From: Anaerobutyricum faecale
GTDB taxonomy: Bacteria > Bacillota > Clostridia > Lachnospirales > Lachnospiraceae
Direction of reading: 5' to 3'
DNA: 64,000 bases
NCBI GenBank assembly: GCA_019119645.1
Contig: DWWR01000052.1
Location: 1 to 64,000 of the forward strand
The notes below the pieces were generated by a model. That model worked only from the letters and a program-made list of their open reading frames with translations, made no database searches and was not told the DNA's origin. Shown piece after piece: positions 15,693 through 23,819 of the stretch. The first letter of the stretch is position 1. Every line of letters starts with the position of its first letter. The translations under genes were made by a program, and so were the position numbers.

Positions 15693-17009
15693 ATGAAAAG
15701 GAAAATTAATTTACAATTTATCGGTATATCTGTGCTGGCGATCGTGATCACGATGCTGGTCATGTTCCGCATTTTCTATGATGTGTACAGGGAGCAGGTG
15801 AAAGAGGACCTGGCGACGGTGGCGCATACTTTGAGCGACGCTAATATTTTTCAGGAAGACAATCAGACAGGGTATGCCTTTGATCCCTCCTATCTGCGTG
15901 TCACGTGGATTGGAGAGGACGGAAAGGTATTGTATGATAACAGTGCGGATGAACACAAAATGGAAAATCATGCGGAGAGACCGGAGGTCGTGGAAGCGTT
16001 TCGCAGTGGCTCCGGGGAGTCTGTCAGGGAATCAGAGACACTGAACCAGAGCACTTACTATTATGCGCTGCGGCTCTCTGACGGTTCTGTGCTCCGGGTG
16101 TCCAAAGATGAGGAGAATGTCTGGAGCATCGCCAACAATATGATTCCGGCCATTGCGGGCATGATGCTGTTTATGATCATCCTGTGCATCATTCTGGCGA
16201 GATTTTTTACCAGAAGCATCATTGCGCCGATCGAGGAGATGGCGGTGAACATTGATGACTACACGATCACACCGGCCTACAAAGAGCTGGTACCGTTTGC
16301 ACAGCTCATAAGGAAACAGCATGCGGATATCCTGGGAGCTGCCAAGATGCGGCAGGATTTCACGGCAAATGTATCCCATGAGCTGAAGACGCCGCTGACA
16401 GCCATTTCCGGGTATGCGGAACTGATGGAAAATGGAATGGTGGGACAGGATGAGGTTGCCACTTTTTCCGCCAAGATCCGTCAGAACGTGGAACGGCTGC
16501 TCTCGCTGATCACTGATACCATCCGTCTCTCGGAGCTTGATAACGGGGCGGCGAGGGATACCATCATGGAGACTTTTGATCTGAATGAGCTGGCGGAGCG
16601 GTGCGTGGACAATCTGAAAATGTACGCCCGCAAACATGAGGTGACCATCGCCTGCATCGGGGTTTCCACCTGCGTGACAGGCAGCCGGGAGATGATCGGG
16701 GAACTCATTGATAATCTGTGCAATAACGCGATCCGTTATAACAACCAGAACGGAAATGTTCTGGTGGAAGTGGGAGCCAGAGAGGGGCACGCCTTTCTCA
16801 GGGTAAAAGATACGGGGATCGGCATACCGAAGGAACATCAGGAAAGAGTGTTTGAGCGTTTCTACCGGGTGGATAAGAGTCGTTCCAAACAGACGGGAGG
16901 CACCGGACTGGGGCTTGCCATCGTAAAACACATTGTGGCGCTCCACAACGCTTCTATTTCTCTGGAAAGCGAAGAGGGCAAGGGAACCGAGATTACGGTA
17001 ACCTTCTAG
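15693..17009 (+). CDS. Sensor histidine kinase, PhoR type
   Basis: A 438-aa membrane kinase: TM1 (about 8-28), an extracellular sensor region, TM2 (about 150-172), then HisKA with the phospho-acceptor H229 in VSHELKTPLT. The HATPase_c domain follows, with NLCNNAIRYN, DTGIGIPKEHQERVFERFYR and GTGLGLAIVKHI. Start ATG five bases after the regulator stop. It presumably senses phosphate limitation through PhoU/Pst. Confidence 0.88.
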   Translation: MKRKINLQFIGISVLAIVITMLVMFRIFYDVYREQVKEDLATVAHTLSDANIFQEDNQTGYAFDPSYLRVTWIGEDGKVLYDNSADEHKMENHAERPEVVEAFRSGSGESVRESETLNQSTYYYALRLSDGSVLRVSKDEENVWSIANNMIPAIAGMMLFMIILCIILARFFTRSIIAPIEEMAVNIDDYTITPAYKELVPFAQLIRKQHADILGAAKMRQDFTANVSHELKTPLTAISGYAELMENGMVGQDEVATFSAKIRQNVERLLSLITDTIRLSELDNGAARDTIMETFDLNELAERCVDNLKMYARKHEVTIACIGVSTCVTGSREMIGELIDNLCNNAIRYNNQNGNVLVEVGAREGHAFLRVKDTGIGIPKEHQERVFERFYRVDKSRSKQTGGTGLGLAIVKHIVALHNASISLESEEGKGTEITVTF

Positions 17010-17108
17010 AGCGCACAAAAAGGGATCCGGACCAGGGTCATTTGTCAGAAAAGTGATAAAACCGGAATCATGACAGCTTATTTTAATAAAGAGAAACATT
17101 TCAAAGGG

Positions 17109-17137
17109 GAAATTCTGAAAGGAATTTCTCTTTTTTT
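17109..17137 (+). terminator. Terminator after the sensor kinase
   Basis: GAAATTC pairs with GAATTTC over a six-base loop, then TCTTTTTTT. Outer bases AGAGAAA/TTTCTCT could extend the stem. Confidence 0.8.
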
Positions 17138-17169
17138 GCAGTTTTCTGTCGATTATCCTGCAAAAATAT

Positions 17170-17198
17170 TTGCTTTGTGGGAAAGAATCTGGTAACAT
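17170..17198 (+). promoter_or_regulatory. Promoter of the amino-acid ABC operon
   Basis: TTGCTT (17170-17175), 17-bp spacer, TAACAT (17193-17198). Followed by a leader with a closed hairpin (17210-17252). Confidence 0.5.
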
Positions 17199-17209
17199 AG
17201 GGACGTGTA

Positions 17210-17252
17210 TGTTCCTTGTCTGTCCGGCCGGTCCGGATATGACCGGGGAACA
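17210..17252 (+). promoter_or_regulatory. Leader hairpin of the amino-acid ABC operon
   Basis: TGTTCC pairs with GGAACA, enclosing CCGGTC/GACCGG. There is no terminator U-run and no known riboswitch consensus. Confidence 0.4.
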
Positions 17253-17312
17253 TTGATGTAAATAGAAAGCAACATGAAGTTTTTATTTTTTTACGTAAGA
17301 AGGAGAATGGGT

Positions 17313-18170
17313 ATGAAGAAGAAAATATTAAGCTTAGTTCTTGCAGCGACCATGGTCATCGGCCTGGCAGGCTGCGGTGGATCCGGCGACAATGCAGCAG
17401 AGTCCACAGGTGATAACGGCAAAAAAACACTGACGGTAGCCATGGAGTGTGGTTATGCACCGTACAACTGGACACAGTCCGATGATTCCAACGGCGCGGT
17501 GCCGATCAAGGACAGTAAAGATTATGCCTATGGTTATGACGTTATGATGGCTAAGAAGATTGCCGATGCGCTGGGATATAATCTGGAGATCGTAAAGCTT
17601 GACTGGGATTCTCTGGTTCCGGCGGTACAGTCCGGCAGTGTGGACTGTGTGATCGCAGGACAGTCTATCACATCAGAACGTCTGCAGATGGTAGATTTCA
17701 GTGAACCGTATTATTACGCATCCATCGTTACTCTGGTGAAGAAAGACGGCGCTTACGCCAATGCAAAAGGCGTGGCAGATCTGGCCGGAGCAACCTGTAC
17801 TTCCCAGCTGGGAACTATCTGGTATGATATTTGTCTGCCGCAGATTCCGGACGCCAACATTCAGCCGGCTCAGGAATCCGCACCGGCTATGCTGGTGGCT
17901 CTTGAGAGCGGACGTACGGATGTGGTTGTTACCGATATGCCAACCGGTATGGCTGCACAGGTAGCTTATCCGGATTTCCAGCTGCTGGATTTCTCCGGCA
18001 CTGACGATGATTTCCAGGTTTCCGATGAGGAGATCAACATCGGTATCTCTGTGCAGAAGGGTAACACAGAACTGTTAGACCAGATTAATTCTGTGCTGGA
18101 CACCATGACCACAGACGATTACGACGCTATGATGCAGGAAGCTATTTCTGTTCAGCCGTTATCCGAGTAA
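17313..18170 (+). CDS. Polar amino-acid ABC transporter substrate-binding lipoprotein
   Basis: A 285-aa lipoprotein: Lys-rich start, hydrophobic stretch and lipobox LAGC near residue 20, then an SBP_bac_3 domain (LTVAMECGYAPYNW, YGYDVMMAKKIADALG, DCVIAGQSITSERLQMVDFSEPYY in part). It captures an amino acid, perhaps Gln, Glu or a cationic one; the sequence does not settle which. The ATG at 17313 is chosen over an upstream frame opening because AAGGAG lies seven bases before it. Confidence 0.9.
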   Translation: MKKKILSLVLAATMVIGLAGCGGSGDNAAESTGDNGKKTLTVAMECGYAPYNWTQSDDSNGAVPIKDSKDYAYGYDVMMAKKIADALGYNLEIVKLDWDSLVPAVQSGSVDCVIAGQSITSERLQMVDFSEPYYYASIVTLVKKDGAYANAKGVADLAGATCTSQLGTIWYDICLPQIPDANIQPAQESAPAMLVALESGRTDVVVTDMPTGMAAQVAYPDFQLLDFSGTDDDFQVSDEEINIGISVQKGNTELLDQINSVLDTMTTDDYDAMMQEAISVQPLSE

Positions 18171-18226
18171 AACTGGCGGAGCAGAGGTTTGTGAAGATAT
18201 AAGCAGCATGATTGATTTTGCGTATC

Positions 18227-18248
18227 GGGGGCAGAAGATTTTGCCCCC
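18227..18248 (+). promoter_or_regulatory. Intercistronic hairpin between binding protein and permease
   Basis: GGGGGCA pairs with TGCCCCC over an 8-base loop, no strong U-run. Such stems often protect the upstream binding-protein message and lower expression of the permease. Confidence 0.6.
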
Positions 18249-18277
18249 ATATGCTATGTATGAGAAAGGATGAAACA

Positions 18278-19063
18278 ATGATTTCCGAGATGAACTTTCT
18301 GGAGAGAATCATTTATCTGCTCCAGAATTACGGTATGTCGTTTCTGCAGGGAGCCGGTACCACGCTGGCCATTGCCATTGTCTCCACGATCATCGGATGT
18401 ATCATCGGTTTTGCCGTGGGTATCGTGCAGACCATTCCGATCGATCCGAAGAGAGACGGCCTGCTGAAACGGATTTTGTTAAGAGTGGTAAAAGTAATTT
18501 TCAAGGCTTACGTGGAGATTTTCCGTGGAACGCCAATGATGGTGCAGGCCGTGTTTATCTATTACGGCGCATCCCAGGTATTTAATATCCATATGGGTAT
18601 GTGGCAGGCAGCGTTTTTCGTTGTGTCCATCAACACAGGAGCTTACATGACGGAATCTGTCCGGGGCGGTATCATTTCCGTGGATCCGGGACAGATGGAA
18701 GGAGCGAAAGCCATCGGTATGACGCATTTTCAGGCGATGGTGCATATCATTCTTCCGCAGGCTTTCCGGAACATTATTCCGCAGATCGGCAATAACTTTA
18801 TCATCAATATCAAGGACTCCTCAGTGCTGTCCGTCATTGGTGTTGTGGATCTGTTCTTTGTACATAAGAGCGTATCCGGCGCACTTTACACCTACTTTGA
18901 GTCAGCCACCATCGTCATGTGCATTTATCTTGTTATGACGCTGATCTCCTCCCGTCTGCTGTTATTGTGGGAGAAGAAGCTGGATGGCGACGATAATTAC
19001 GAACTGGTAGACACCATGGGTGTGGGAACACAGTTCGGTCAGGATGGAAAGGGGAGATTATAA
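18278..19063 (+). CDS. Polar amino-acid ABC transporter permease
   Basis: A 261-aa HisM/GlnP-type membrane permease. GAGTTLAIAIVSTIIGCIIG starts the domain; YVEIFRGTPMMVQ is the family signature; the EAA loop is EGAKAIGMTHFQAMVHIILPQA. ATG 18278 has AAAGGA seven bases upstream. The stop overlaps the ATPase start by one base (TAATG). Confidence 0.9.
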   Translation: MISEMNFLERIIYLLQNYGMSFLQGAGTTLAIAIVSTIIGCIIGFAVGIVQTIPIDPKRDGLLKRILLRVVKVIFKAYVEIFRGTPMMVQAVFIYYGASQVFNIHMGMWQAAFFVVSINTGAYMTESVRGGIISVDPGQMEGAKAIGMTHFQAMVHIILPQAFRNIIPQIGNNFIINIKDSSVLSVIGVVDLFFVHKSVSGALYTYFESATIVMCIYLVMTLISSRLLLLWEKKLDGDDNYELVDTMGVGTQFGQDGKGRL

Positions 19064-19809
19064 TGGACAACACAAATAATATTCTGGAGGTCTCCCACCT
19101 GATGAAGAGCTTCGGTTCCCATGAGGTGTTAAAGGACATTGATTTTACAGTGAAAAAGGGAGATGTCATCTCCATCATCGGAGCGTCCGGTTCCGGCAAG
19201 TCCACCATGCTCCGCTGTATCAACCTGCTGGAGAACCCGACCGGCGGAAGCATTTTCTATCACGGAGAGGATATCACCAATCCGAAGATGTCCGTTCCGG
19301 CATACCGGGAGAAAGTGGGTATGGTTTTCCAGAGCTTCAACTTGTTTAATAATCTGACGGTACTGGAAAATTGTATGATCGGTCCGGAAAAGGTGGCAAA
19401 GAAAGATAAGACCACAGCCAGAAATCTGGCCATGCAGTTCCTGGAAAAGGTAGGTATGGAGCAGTTTATCAACGCCAAACCGCGCCAGCTGTCCGGCGGT
19501 CAGAAACAGAGGGTAGCCATTGCCAGAGCGCTGGCCATGGAACCGGAAGTGCTGCTCTTTGATGAGCCGACCTCCGCTCTGGATCCGCAGATGGTGGGAG
19601 AAGTGTTAAATGTCATGAGCACTCTGGCGGAAGAAGGCATGACCATGCTCATCGTTACCCACGAGATGGCTTTTGCCAGAGATATTTCCAGCCATATTAT
19701 TTTCATGGCCGACGGCGTTATCGAGGAGGAAGGCACCAGCGAAGAGATCTTTGGTAACCCGCAGAAAGAGAAGACAAAAGAGTTCCTGAGCCGTTTCAGA
19801 AATCTCTGA
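19063..19809 (+). CDS. Polar amino-acid ABC transporter ATPase (GlnQ/HisP type)
   Basis: A 248-aa ABC ATPase: Walker A GASGSGKST, Q-loop VFQSFNLFNNLTVLEN, signature LSGGQKQR, Walker B LLFDEPTSALDPQMVGEV and switch H in VTHEMAFARDI. The FNLFNHxT-like Q-loop is typical of polar amino-acid importers. Completes the three-gene importer. Confidence 0.93.
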   Translation: MDNTNNILEVSHLMKSFGSHEVLKDIDFTVKKGDVISIIGASGSGKSTMLRCINLLENPTGGSIFYHGEDITNPKMSVPAYREKVGMVFQSFNLFNNLTVLENCMIGPEKVAKKDKTTARNLAMQFLEKVGMEQFINAKPRQLSGGQKQRVAIARALAMEPEVLLFDEPTSALDPQMVGEVLNVMSTLAEEGMTMLIVTHEMAFARDISSHIIFMADGVIEEEGTSEEIFGNPQKEKTKEFLSRFRNL

Positions 19810-19818
19810 TGTGATACA

Positions 19819-19957
19819 AGAAAGAATCCTGCAAAGCAGGATTCTCTGCCTGCGGCGGGTCGCGAAAGCGATATTTTCCTATCCGCCGCAGTGCGATCCT
19901 CGTGGAGCGTTTTTTATTTCATAGGAATGCAATTTCCTATGAAATAAAATAAAAAAG
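19819..19957 (+). repeat. 130-bp multi-hairpin interspersed repeat, copy B
   Basis: Same element as at 7589-7722 but in the opposite orientation, nine bases after the ATPase stop. Hairpins: AATCCTGC/GCAGGATT, CTGCGGCGG/CCGCCGCAG and ATTTCATAGGAA/TTCCTATGAAAT. The differences between copies keep the stems, for example in the last one, suggesting selection for structure. Confidence 0.75.
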
Positions 19958-19985
19958 ATACTGCCCGTCGGCAGTATCTTTTTTT
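19951..19985. terminator. Bidirectional terminator between the ABC operon and feoB
   Basis: AAAAAAGATACTGCC and GGCAGTATCTTTTTT form a perfect stem around CGTC. T-runs on both strands serve the plus-strand importer and the minus-strand feoB end. Confidence 0.9.
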
Positions 19986-19986
19986 G

Positions 19987-20075
19987 AAGAGAGAAAAGTA
20001 TGAAAAAATCTATGACTATCAAAACAGCTTTCGTTGTTCTGATGGTGTTAGTATACACGATAATTGTATAGAATG
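19987..20075 (+). repeat. Short repeated segment, copy 2
   Basis: Shares GAGAGAAAAGTATGAAAAAA and a downstream GTATACA box with 5921-5995. The MKK reading frame here is 23 codons (20000-20071) and largely hydrophobic (AFVVLMVLVYTIIV). Both copies follow a terminator. Confidence 0.5.
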
Positions 20076-20108
20076 TGTCAATTTTTTCTCACGAATTTCT
20101 GACGATTT

Positions 20109-20963
20109 TCATAAGAAGAATGAAAGAAATACGCTGATCGTATGAATTGCCATGCAGCAGATGATTCCCAGGGAAGCTGGAAGGAAGGCGGCAAGCGCCG
20201 TCCATTTCCAGCTTCCCGTTTCTTTTTTTATGGTCCAGAGCGTGGTGGAGCAGGGCCAGTGCATCAGAGAGAACAACATGGTGCAGAGGGCGGTGGTCGC
20301 TGTCCATCCATGGGCGGTGAAGAGTGCTTTCATCTCCATGAGGCTGCCTGTGTCGGCGATGCTTCCTTCCGCCAGATAGGCCATGACGATGATCGGAAGA
20401 ACGATCTCATTGGCCGGAAATCCCAGCACAAAGGCCAGCAGGATCACTCCGTCAAGGCCCATCAGCCGGGCAAAAGGATCGAGAAATCCGGAGCAGATGG
20501 CCAGGAGGCTGGTTCCGCCGACGGTGACGTTTGCCATGATCCAGAGGAGCATGCCGGCCGGCGCCGCTACCGCCGCCGCTCTGCCGAGGACAAAGAGTGT
20601 TCGTTCCATGACAGAGCGGATGATGACTTTTCCAATCTGCGGACGCCGGTACGGCGGCAGCTCCAGAGTAAAAGAAGAAGGAACGCCCTTTAAGATAGTA
20701 GCGGATAAAAAGCGGGTGGTCAGGAAGGTGACCGCGACGCCAAGCACGATCACTCCGGTTAACAGGACGGCCGACAGTACCGAGTCGAAAAAAGTTCCTC
20801 CTGTCCCCACAAAAAACATGGTGATCAGAGCGATCAGAGTCGGAAAACGCCCGTTGCACGGAACAAAACTATTGGTCAGAACTGCCAGCAGACGCTCCCG
20901 GGGCGAATCAATGATCCGGCAGCCAACTACTCCGGCGGCATTGCAGCCGAAGCCCATGCACAT
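20109..20963 (-). CDS. feoB: Ferrous iron transporter FeoB, C-terminal part (interrupted gene)
   Basis: These 284 codons are the membrane half of FeoB: CMGFGCNAAGVVGCRI, LTNSFVPCNGRFPTL, Gate motifs, and the C-terminal core with GFPANEIVLPI. The ATG at 20963 is an internal codon of feoB, not a true start: the preceding 433 codons lie at 23872-25170 on the same strand, beyond a 2.9-kb insertion. The join at the 16-bp repeat AAGCCCATGCACATGG keeps the frame. As it stands, no complete FeoB can be made. The gene would normally end about 125 bp before the bidirectional terminator. Confidence 0.9.
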   Translation of the reverse strand: MCMGFGCNAAGVVGCRIIDSPRERLLAVLTNSFVPCNGRFPTLIALITMFFVGTGGTFFDSVLSAVLLTGVIVLGVAVTFLTTRFLSATILKGVPSSFTLELPPYRRPQIGKVIIRSVMERTLFVLGRAAAVAAPAGMLLWIMANVTVGGTSLLAICSGFLDPFARLMGLDGVILLAFVLGFPANEIVLPIIVMAYLAEGSIADTGSLMEMKALFTAHGWTATTALCTMLFSLMHWPCSTTLWTIKKETGSWKWTALAAFLPASLGIICCMAIHTISVFLSFFL

Positions 20964-20965
20964 GG
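20950..20965. repeat. Attachment-site repeat, left (within feoB 3' part)
   Basis: AAGCCCATGCACATGG. It encodes the MCMGF codons of FeoB on the minus strand and has an exact copy at 23858. Confidence 0.88.
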
Positions 20966-20971
20966 GCTTTT

Positions 20972-22201
20972 TCAGAATACATTTTTGAGGATGATGGTGA
21001 TCTCTTCCCCGTCCAGATATATTTTTTCTATGAGTTTGGTCAGACAGGCCCGGCGGCGGGGAAGAGACCGGGGATTGGTGCCGCTTAGCAGATGAAAGAG
21101 CAGCTCGCCGGAAGAAGGATCAGGGGTTTCCCGGGCGTCTGCAGGAGAAGTGTCCGGCGGCTGATGGCCCGGCAGAGGCTCCAGCTGCAGGCGGCAGACC
21201 GCGTTGATGATGAGAATATCCAGTTCGGCGATTTTCCATTTGCGGTTCCGGCAGGCCGGATCTTTGATATATTTTCTGGAACCTTTGGTGCGGCTGTAGC
21301 AGGAATAATTGCCGTGCTCGCCGTGAAACCGGGCACCGCAGCGGCCGCAGTAAAGGAGACCTGAGAGCAGGGTTCTGGGAGTGAAGGGAGCTTTCCGGGA
21401 ACTGCTGCCGGAAGAAAAATCTTTCTGGCTGTGGTCCTGAAGAAGTTTTTGGACCTCCCAGAACAGCTCTTCTCTGATGATGGGCCTGTGATTTCCGGGA
21501 TAAGACTGCCGGTTAAATTTTACTTTTCCGATGTATACCTCGTTGCGCAGTACATTTCTCACCAGAGTTTCACTGTTCCATCCGCCGTATTTTGTGTGAT
21601 AGCGGGACTTCATATACTGCCAGCAGTCATGGATGGAATGTCCCTGACGGAAGCGCTCATAGAGCTCCTGTACCTGACGGGCTTCCTCTTCATTGATCAC
21701 CAGGCGGCCGTCCACGTAATCATAGCCGGTGGGCGCCGTGGAGCCGCCGTGATAATAGCCGTTTTTGGCCCGGGCGATGCGGCCCATGGTGAATCGCTCT
21801 GTGATCTGGTCCTTTTCCAGCTGGGCGAAGACCGACAGCATGCCGATCATGGCGCGGCCAAGAGGTGTTGAGGTGTCAAAATTCTCACAGACAGAGATGA
21901 AATCCACCTTGCTGGCAAGGAAATAATCTTCGATCAGCAGGAGCGTATCTTTCTGGCTGCGGGACAGACGGTCCAGTTTATAGACGATCACCACATCATA
22001 CTCTTTCAAATGTGATAACATTTCCCGGAGGGCCGGGCGGTTTAAGTTGCCGCCGGAATATCCTCCGTCCGTATATATTTTTCCAATGGTAATATCTTTG
22101 GCCTGACAGAATGCCTGCAGGCGGGACGTCTGTTCGCTGATGCTGTAATTTTCCCTCTGATGGTCTGTGGAGACTCTCACGTAACAGGCGGCGGTGGGCA
22201 T
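20972..22201 (-). CDS. Serine site-specific recombinase
   Basis: A 409-aa large-serine-recombinase-type protein. The resolvase domain (1-150) has the catalytic Ser in YVRVSTDHQ and the DRLSRS segment. A Recombinase domain follows (about 165-270), then a zinc ribbon (LYCGRCGARF...C...C, about 290-330). The expected long coiled coil is replaced by a Pro-rich stretch, and the protein ends LIEKIYLDGEEITIILKNVF (20 residues), as the family usually does. It is shorter than the usual 500 or so. ATG 22201 has GGGGG eight bases upstream. Its position next to the attachment repeat marks it as the enzyme that moved the element. Confidence 0.92.
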   Translation of the reverse strand: MPTAACYVRVSTDHQRENYSISEQTSRLQAFCQAKDITIGKIYTDGGYSGGNLNRPALREMLSHLKEYDVVIVYKLDRLSRSQKDTLLLIEDYFLASKVDFISVCENFDTSTPLGRAMIGMLSVFAQLEKDQITERFTMGRIARAKNGYYHGGSTAPTGYDYVDGRLVINEEEARQVQELYERFRQGHSIHDCWQYMKSRYHTKYGGWNSETLVRNVLRNEVYIGKVKFNRQSYPGNHRPIIREELFWEVQKLLQDHSQKDFSSGSSSRKAPFTPRTLLSGLLYCGRCGARFHGEHGNYSCYSRTKGSRKYIKDPACRNRKWKIAELDILIINAVCRLQLEPLPGHQPPDTSPADARETPDPSSGELLFHLLSGTNPRSLPRRRACLTKLIEKIYLDGEEITIILKNVF

Positions 22202-22326
22202 GGCGGATTCCCCCTTTTTCAAGGCAGCTGTTTGTCATAAATTATGATTTTTTCTGTAAGAAGATGCCTGTTTTTCGGAAACAGGGACATCTCCTTTCGC
22301 ATAAATATACAGGAAGGAGGAGTTTT

Positions 22327-22557
22327 ATGGTCAGGATCATCATGAAGAATCCGGATGGCGTCTGCTGCGGCCGGCCGGAGGACATTTTCATAAAAAGAAA
22401 TGGACAAAGCGAATCCTTTTACAGAATGCTGGAGGAAGAAGGTAAATTGTGTGCAGCAGCAAAGACAGAGCCTTCCGGCCGGGAGCGGCAAAACGCAGGA
22501 ATGCCTTCGCCGGGAAAGAAGGAATTTTGTCGGAAAATGAGGAACCAAAACGGATGA
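22327..22557 (+). CDS. Small hypothetical protein of the feoB element
   Basis: A 76-aa polar protein with no recognised family. Start ATG at 22327 is set by AAGGAGGAG directly upstream. It begins MVRIIMKNPDGVCCG and is rich in Lys, Glu and Arg; four Cys are scattered. It lies at the head of the plus-strand holin/lysozyme group, divergent from the recombinase. A phage-type regulator or a decayed gene are both possible. Confidence 0.5.
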   Translation: MVRIIMKNPDGVCCGRPEDIFIKRNGQSESFYRMLEEEGKLCAAAKTEPSGRERQNAGMPSPGKKEFCRKMRNQNG

Positions 22558-22693
22558 TCGCAATATTATGATAGTACAGAGACCGCCGGGCACAGGGCGT
22601 GATGTAAGAGACGATCCCGCGCCACGGGACATGGTGCGGAAAACAGCCAGCAGCCGGCGCGGTGGTCTTCTGTGAATATGGAGGAGGATCAAT
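22558..22693 (+). promoter_or_regulatory. Structured spacer before the holin gene
   Basis: GACCGC and GCGGTGGTC-type arms flank a GC-rich interior (CCCGCG...CGGGAC). It ends in GGAGGAGG, the ribosome site for the holin. No clear promoter was seen. Confidence 0.3.
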
Positions 22694-22912
22694 ATGAAAA
22701 TAAGCAGTAAAACAAAAAAATGGCTGAAATGTGCCGGAATCCGCGCGGCCCGGACTGTAGCGCAGACGGCGGTGGCAGCCATAGGGACGGCGACGGTATT
22801 TGCTCAGGTGGATACCGTTATGACCATATCGACGGCACTGCTGGCCGGAGTTGTATCACTGCTGACATCCATTGCGGGACTTCCGGAGTGTAAGGAGGAG
22901 TCAGATGAGTAA
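22694..22912 (+). CDS. Phage r1t-like holin
   Basis: A 72-aa protein: basic N terminus, a first hydrophobic segment around RTVAQTAVAAIGTATVF, and a second containing LLAGVVSLLTSIAGLP. The TxAQ...ALLA(A/G)(L/V)VSLLTSI pattern is that of r1t-type holins, which open the membrane for endolysin. Its last eight bases overlap the lysozyme start, a typical lysis-cassette arrangement. Ribosome site GGAGGAGG. Confidence 0.75.
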   Translation: MKISSKTKKWLKCAGIRAARTVAQTAVAAIGTATVFAQVDTVMTISTALLAGVVSLLTSIAGLPECKEESDE

Positions 22913-23819
22913 ATATTATCCGGATATTTCCCACCACCATACGGTGGCGGACTGGAATAAAGTGGCAAAGAACTGCCCGTTTTTGATCACGAAGGCGACG
23001 CAGGGGACCTCTTTTGTAGACAGCGCCATGGCAGGCATTGTGAAACAGTGTGAAAAGAGAGGAATCCCCTATTGGCTGTACGTGTACCTGAATAAGGGAG
23101 ACGAACTGGCACAGGCGAAATTCCTGGTGAAAACCTGCAAAGATAAAATCGGAGAATATTTCATGGGATATGTTCTGGATGTGGAAGCGGGCAATCCTGC
23201 ATCCGGCGTGCAGAAAGCCATGGATTATCTGAAAACGCTGGATTACAAGATGATGGTTTACACCATGTACGCGCAATATGACAAATATAAGAATATACTG
23301 GCTGCCCGTCCGGGAAAATGTGCCTGGTGGGAAGCCAGATATGGATTAAACAACGGAAAATATGATGCGGCGTATCCCTGCCATGCGGGGGCGGACCTCC
23401 ATCAGTATACGTCAGAAGGCACCTGCCCGGGCTTTGACGAGAAGATTGATCTGAACCGGATCACCGGTCAGGGAAAAAAAGAAAAATGGTTTGTGACGCC
23501 AAAGCAGAAGGACGGGGATTCCGGAGCAGAAACAGAAACCAAACCGGAAGGCGGCACGGGAGACGATCAGGGAAATACAGGGCAGGAAGGAGAGAGCAGT
23601 GTGAAATATTTCAGCACTATAAAAAATAAGACGGTCAGCAATATCACGGAGTTTTTGCACAACCGGGGGCTGGGTGCCGGCGAGAAAAATATGTCAAAGA
23701 TCGCGGCGGCCAACTGTCAGTCCAGGGAAGTGCGGAAAGCGCTGTTTTCCCTGGCGGAACAGGGAAAACTCATTAAGCCGTCCGGACTGAACAAGTGGGA
23801 GGAATCCGATAAAGACTAA
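22905..23819 (+). CDS. GH25 lysozyme (phage-type endolysin)
   Basis: A 304-aa muramidase with an N-terminal GH25 catalytic domain (1-195): YYPDISHHH start, FLITKATQGTSFVD, and the acidic pair of GYVLDVEAGNP. An Asp/Glu/Gly linker (about 205-235) follows, then a C-terminal domain (about 240-300) of the type seen in clostridial phage endolysins. No signal peptide, so export would depend on the holin. The stop lies 38 bp before the right attachment repeat. Confidence 0.9.
   Translation: MSKYYPDISHHHTVADWNKVAKNCPFLITKATQGTSFVDSAMAGIVKQCEKRGIPYWLYVYLNKGDELAQAKFLVKTCKDKIGEYFMGYVLDVEAGNPASGVQKAMDYLKTLDYKMMVYTMYAQYDKYKNILAARPGKCAWWEARYGLNNGKYDAAYPCHAGADLHQYTSEGTCPGFDEKIDLNRITGQGKKEKWFVTPKQKDGDSGAETETKPEGGTGDDQGNTGQEGESSVKYFSTIKNKTVSNITEFLHNRGLGAGEKNMSKIAAANCQSREVRKALFSLAEQGKLIKPSGLNKWEESDKD

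Noticed and set aside
16032..17198. 388-codon minus-strand open frame opposite the sensor kinase
   Set aside because: Antisense shadow of the kinase gene and its terminator; no start signal or recognisable domain.
20142..20988. Plus-strand frames opposite the feoB 3' part
   Set aside because: Arg/Gly-rich shadow translations; the minus strand encodes FeoB.
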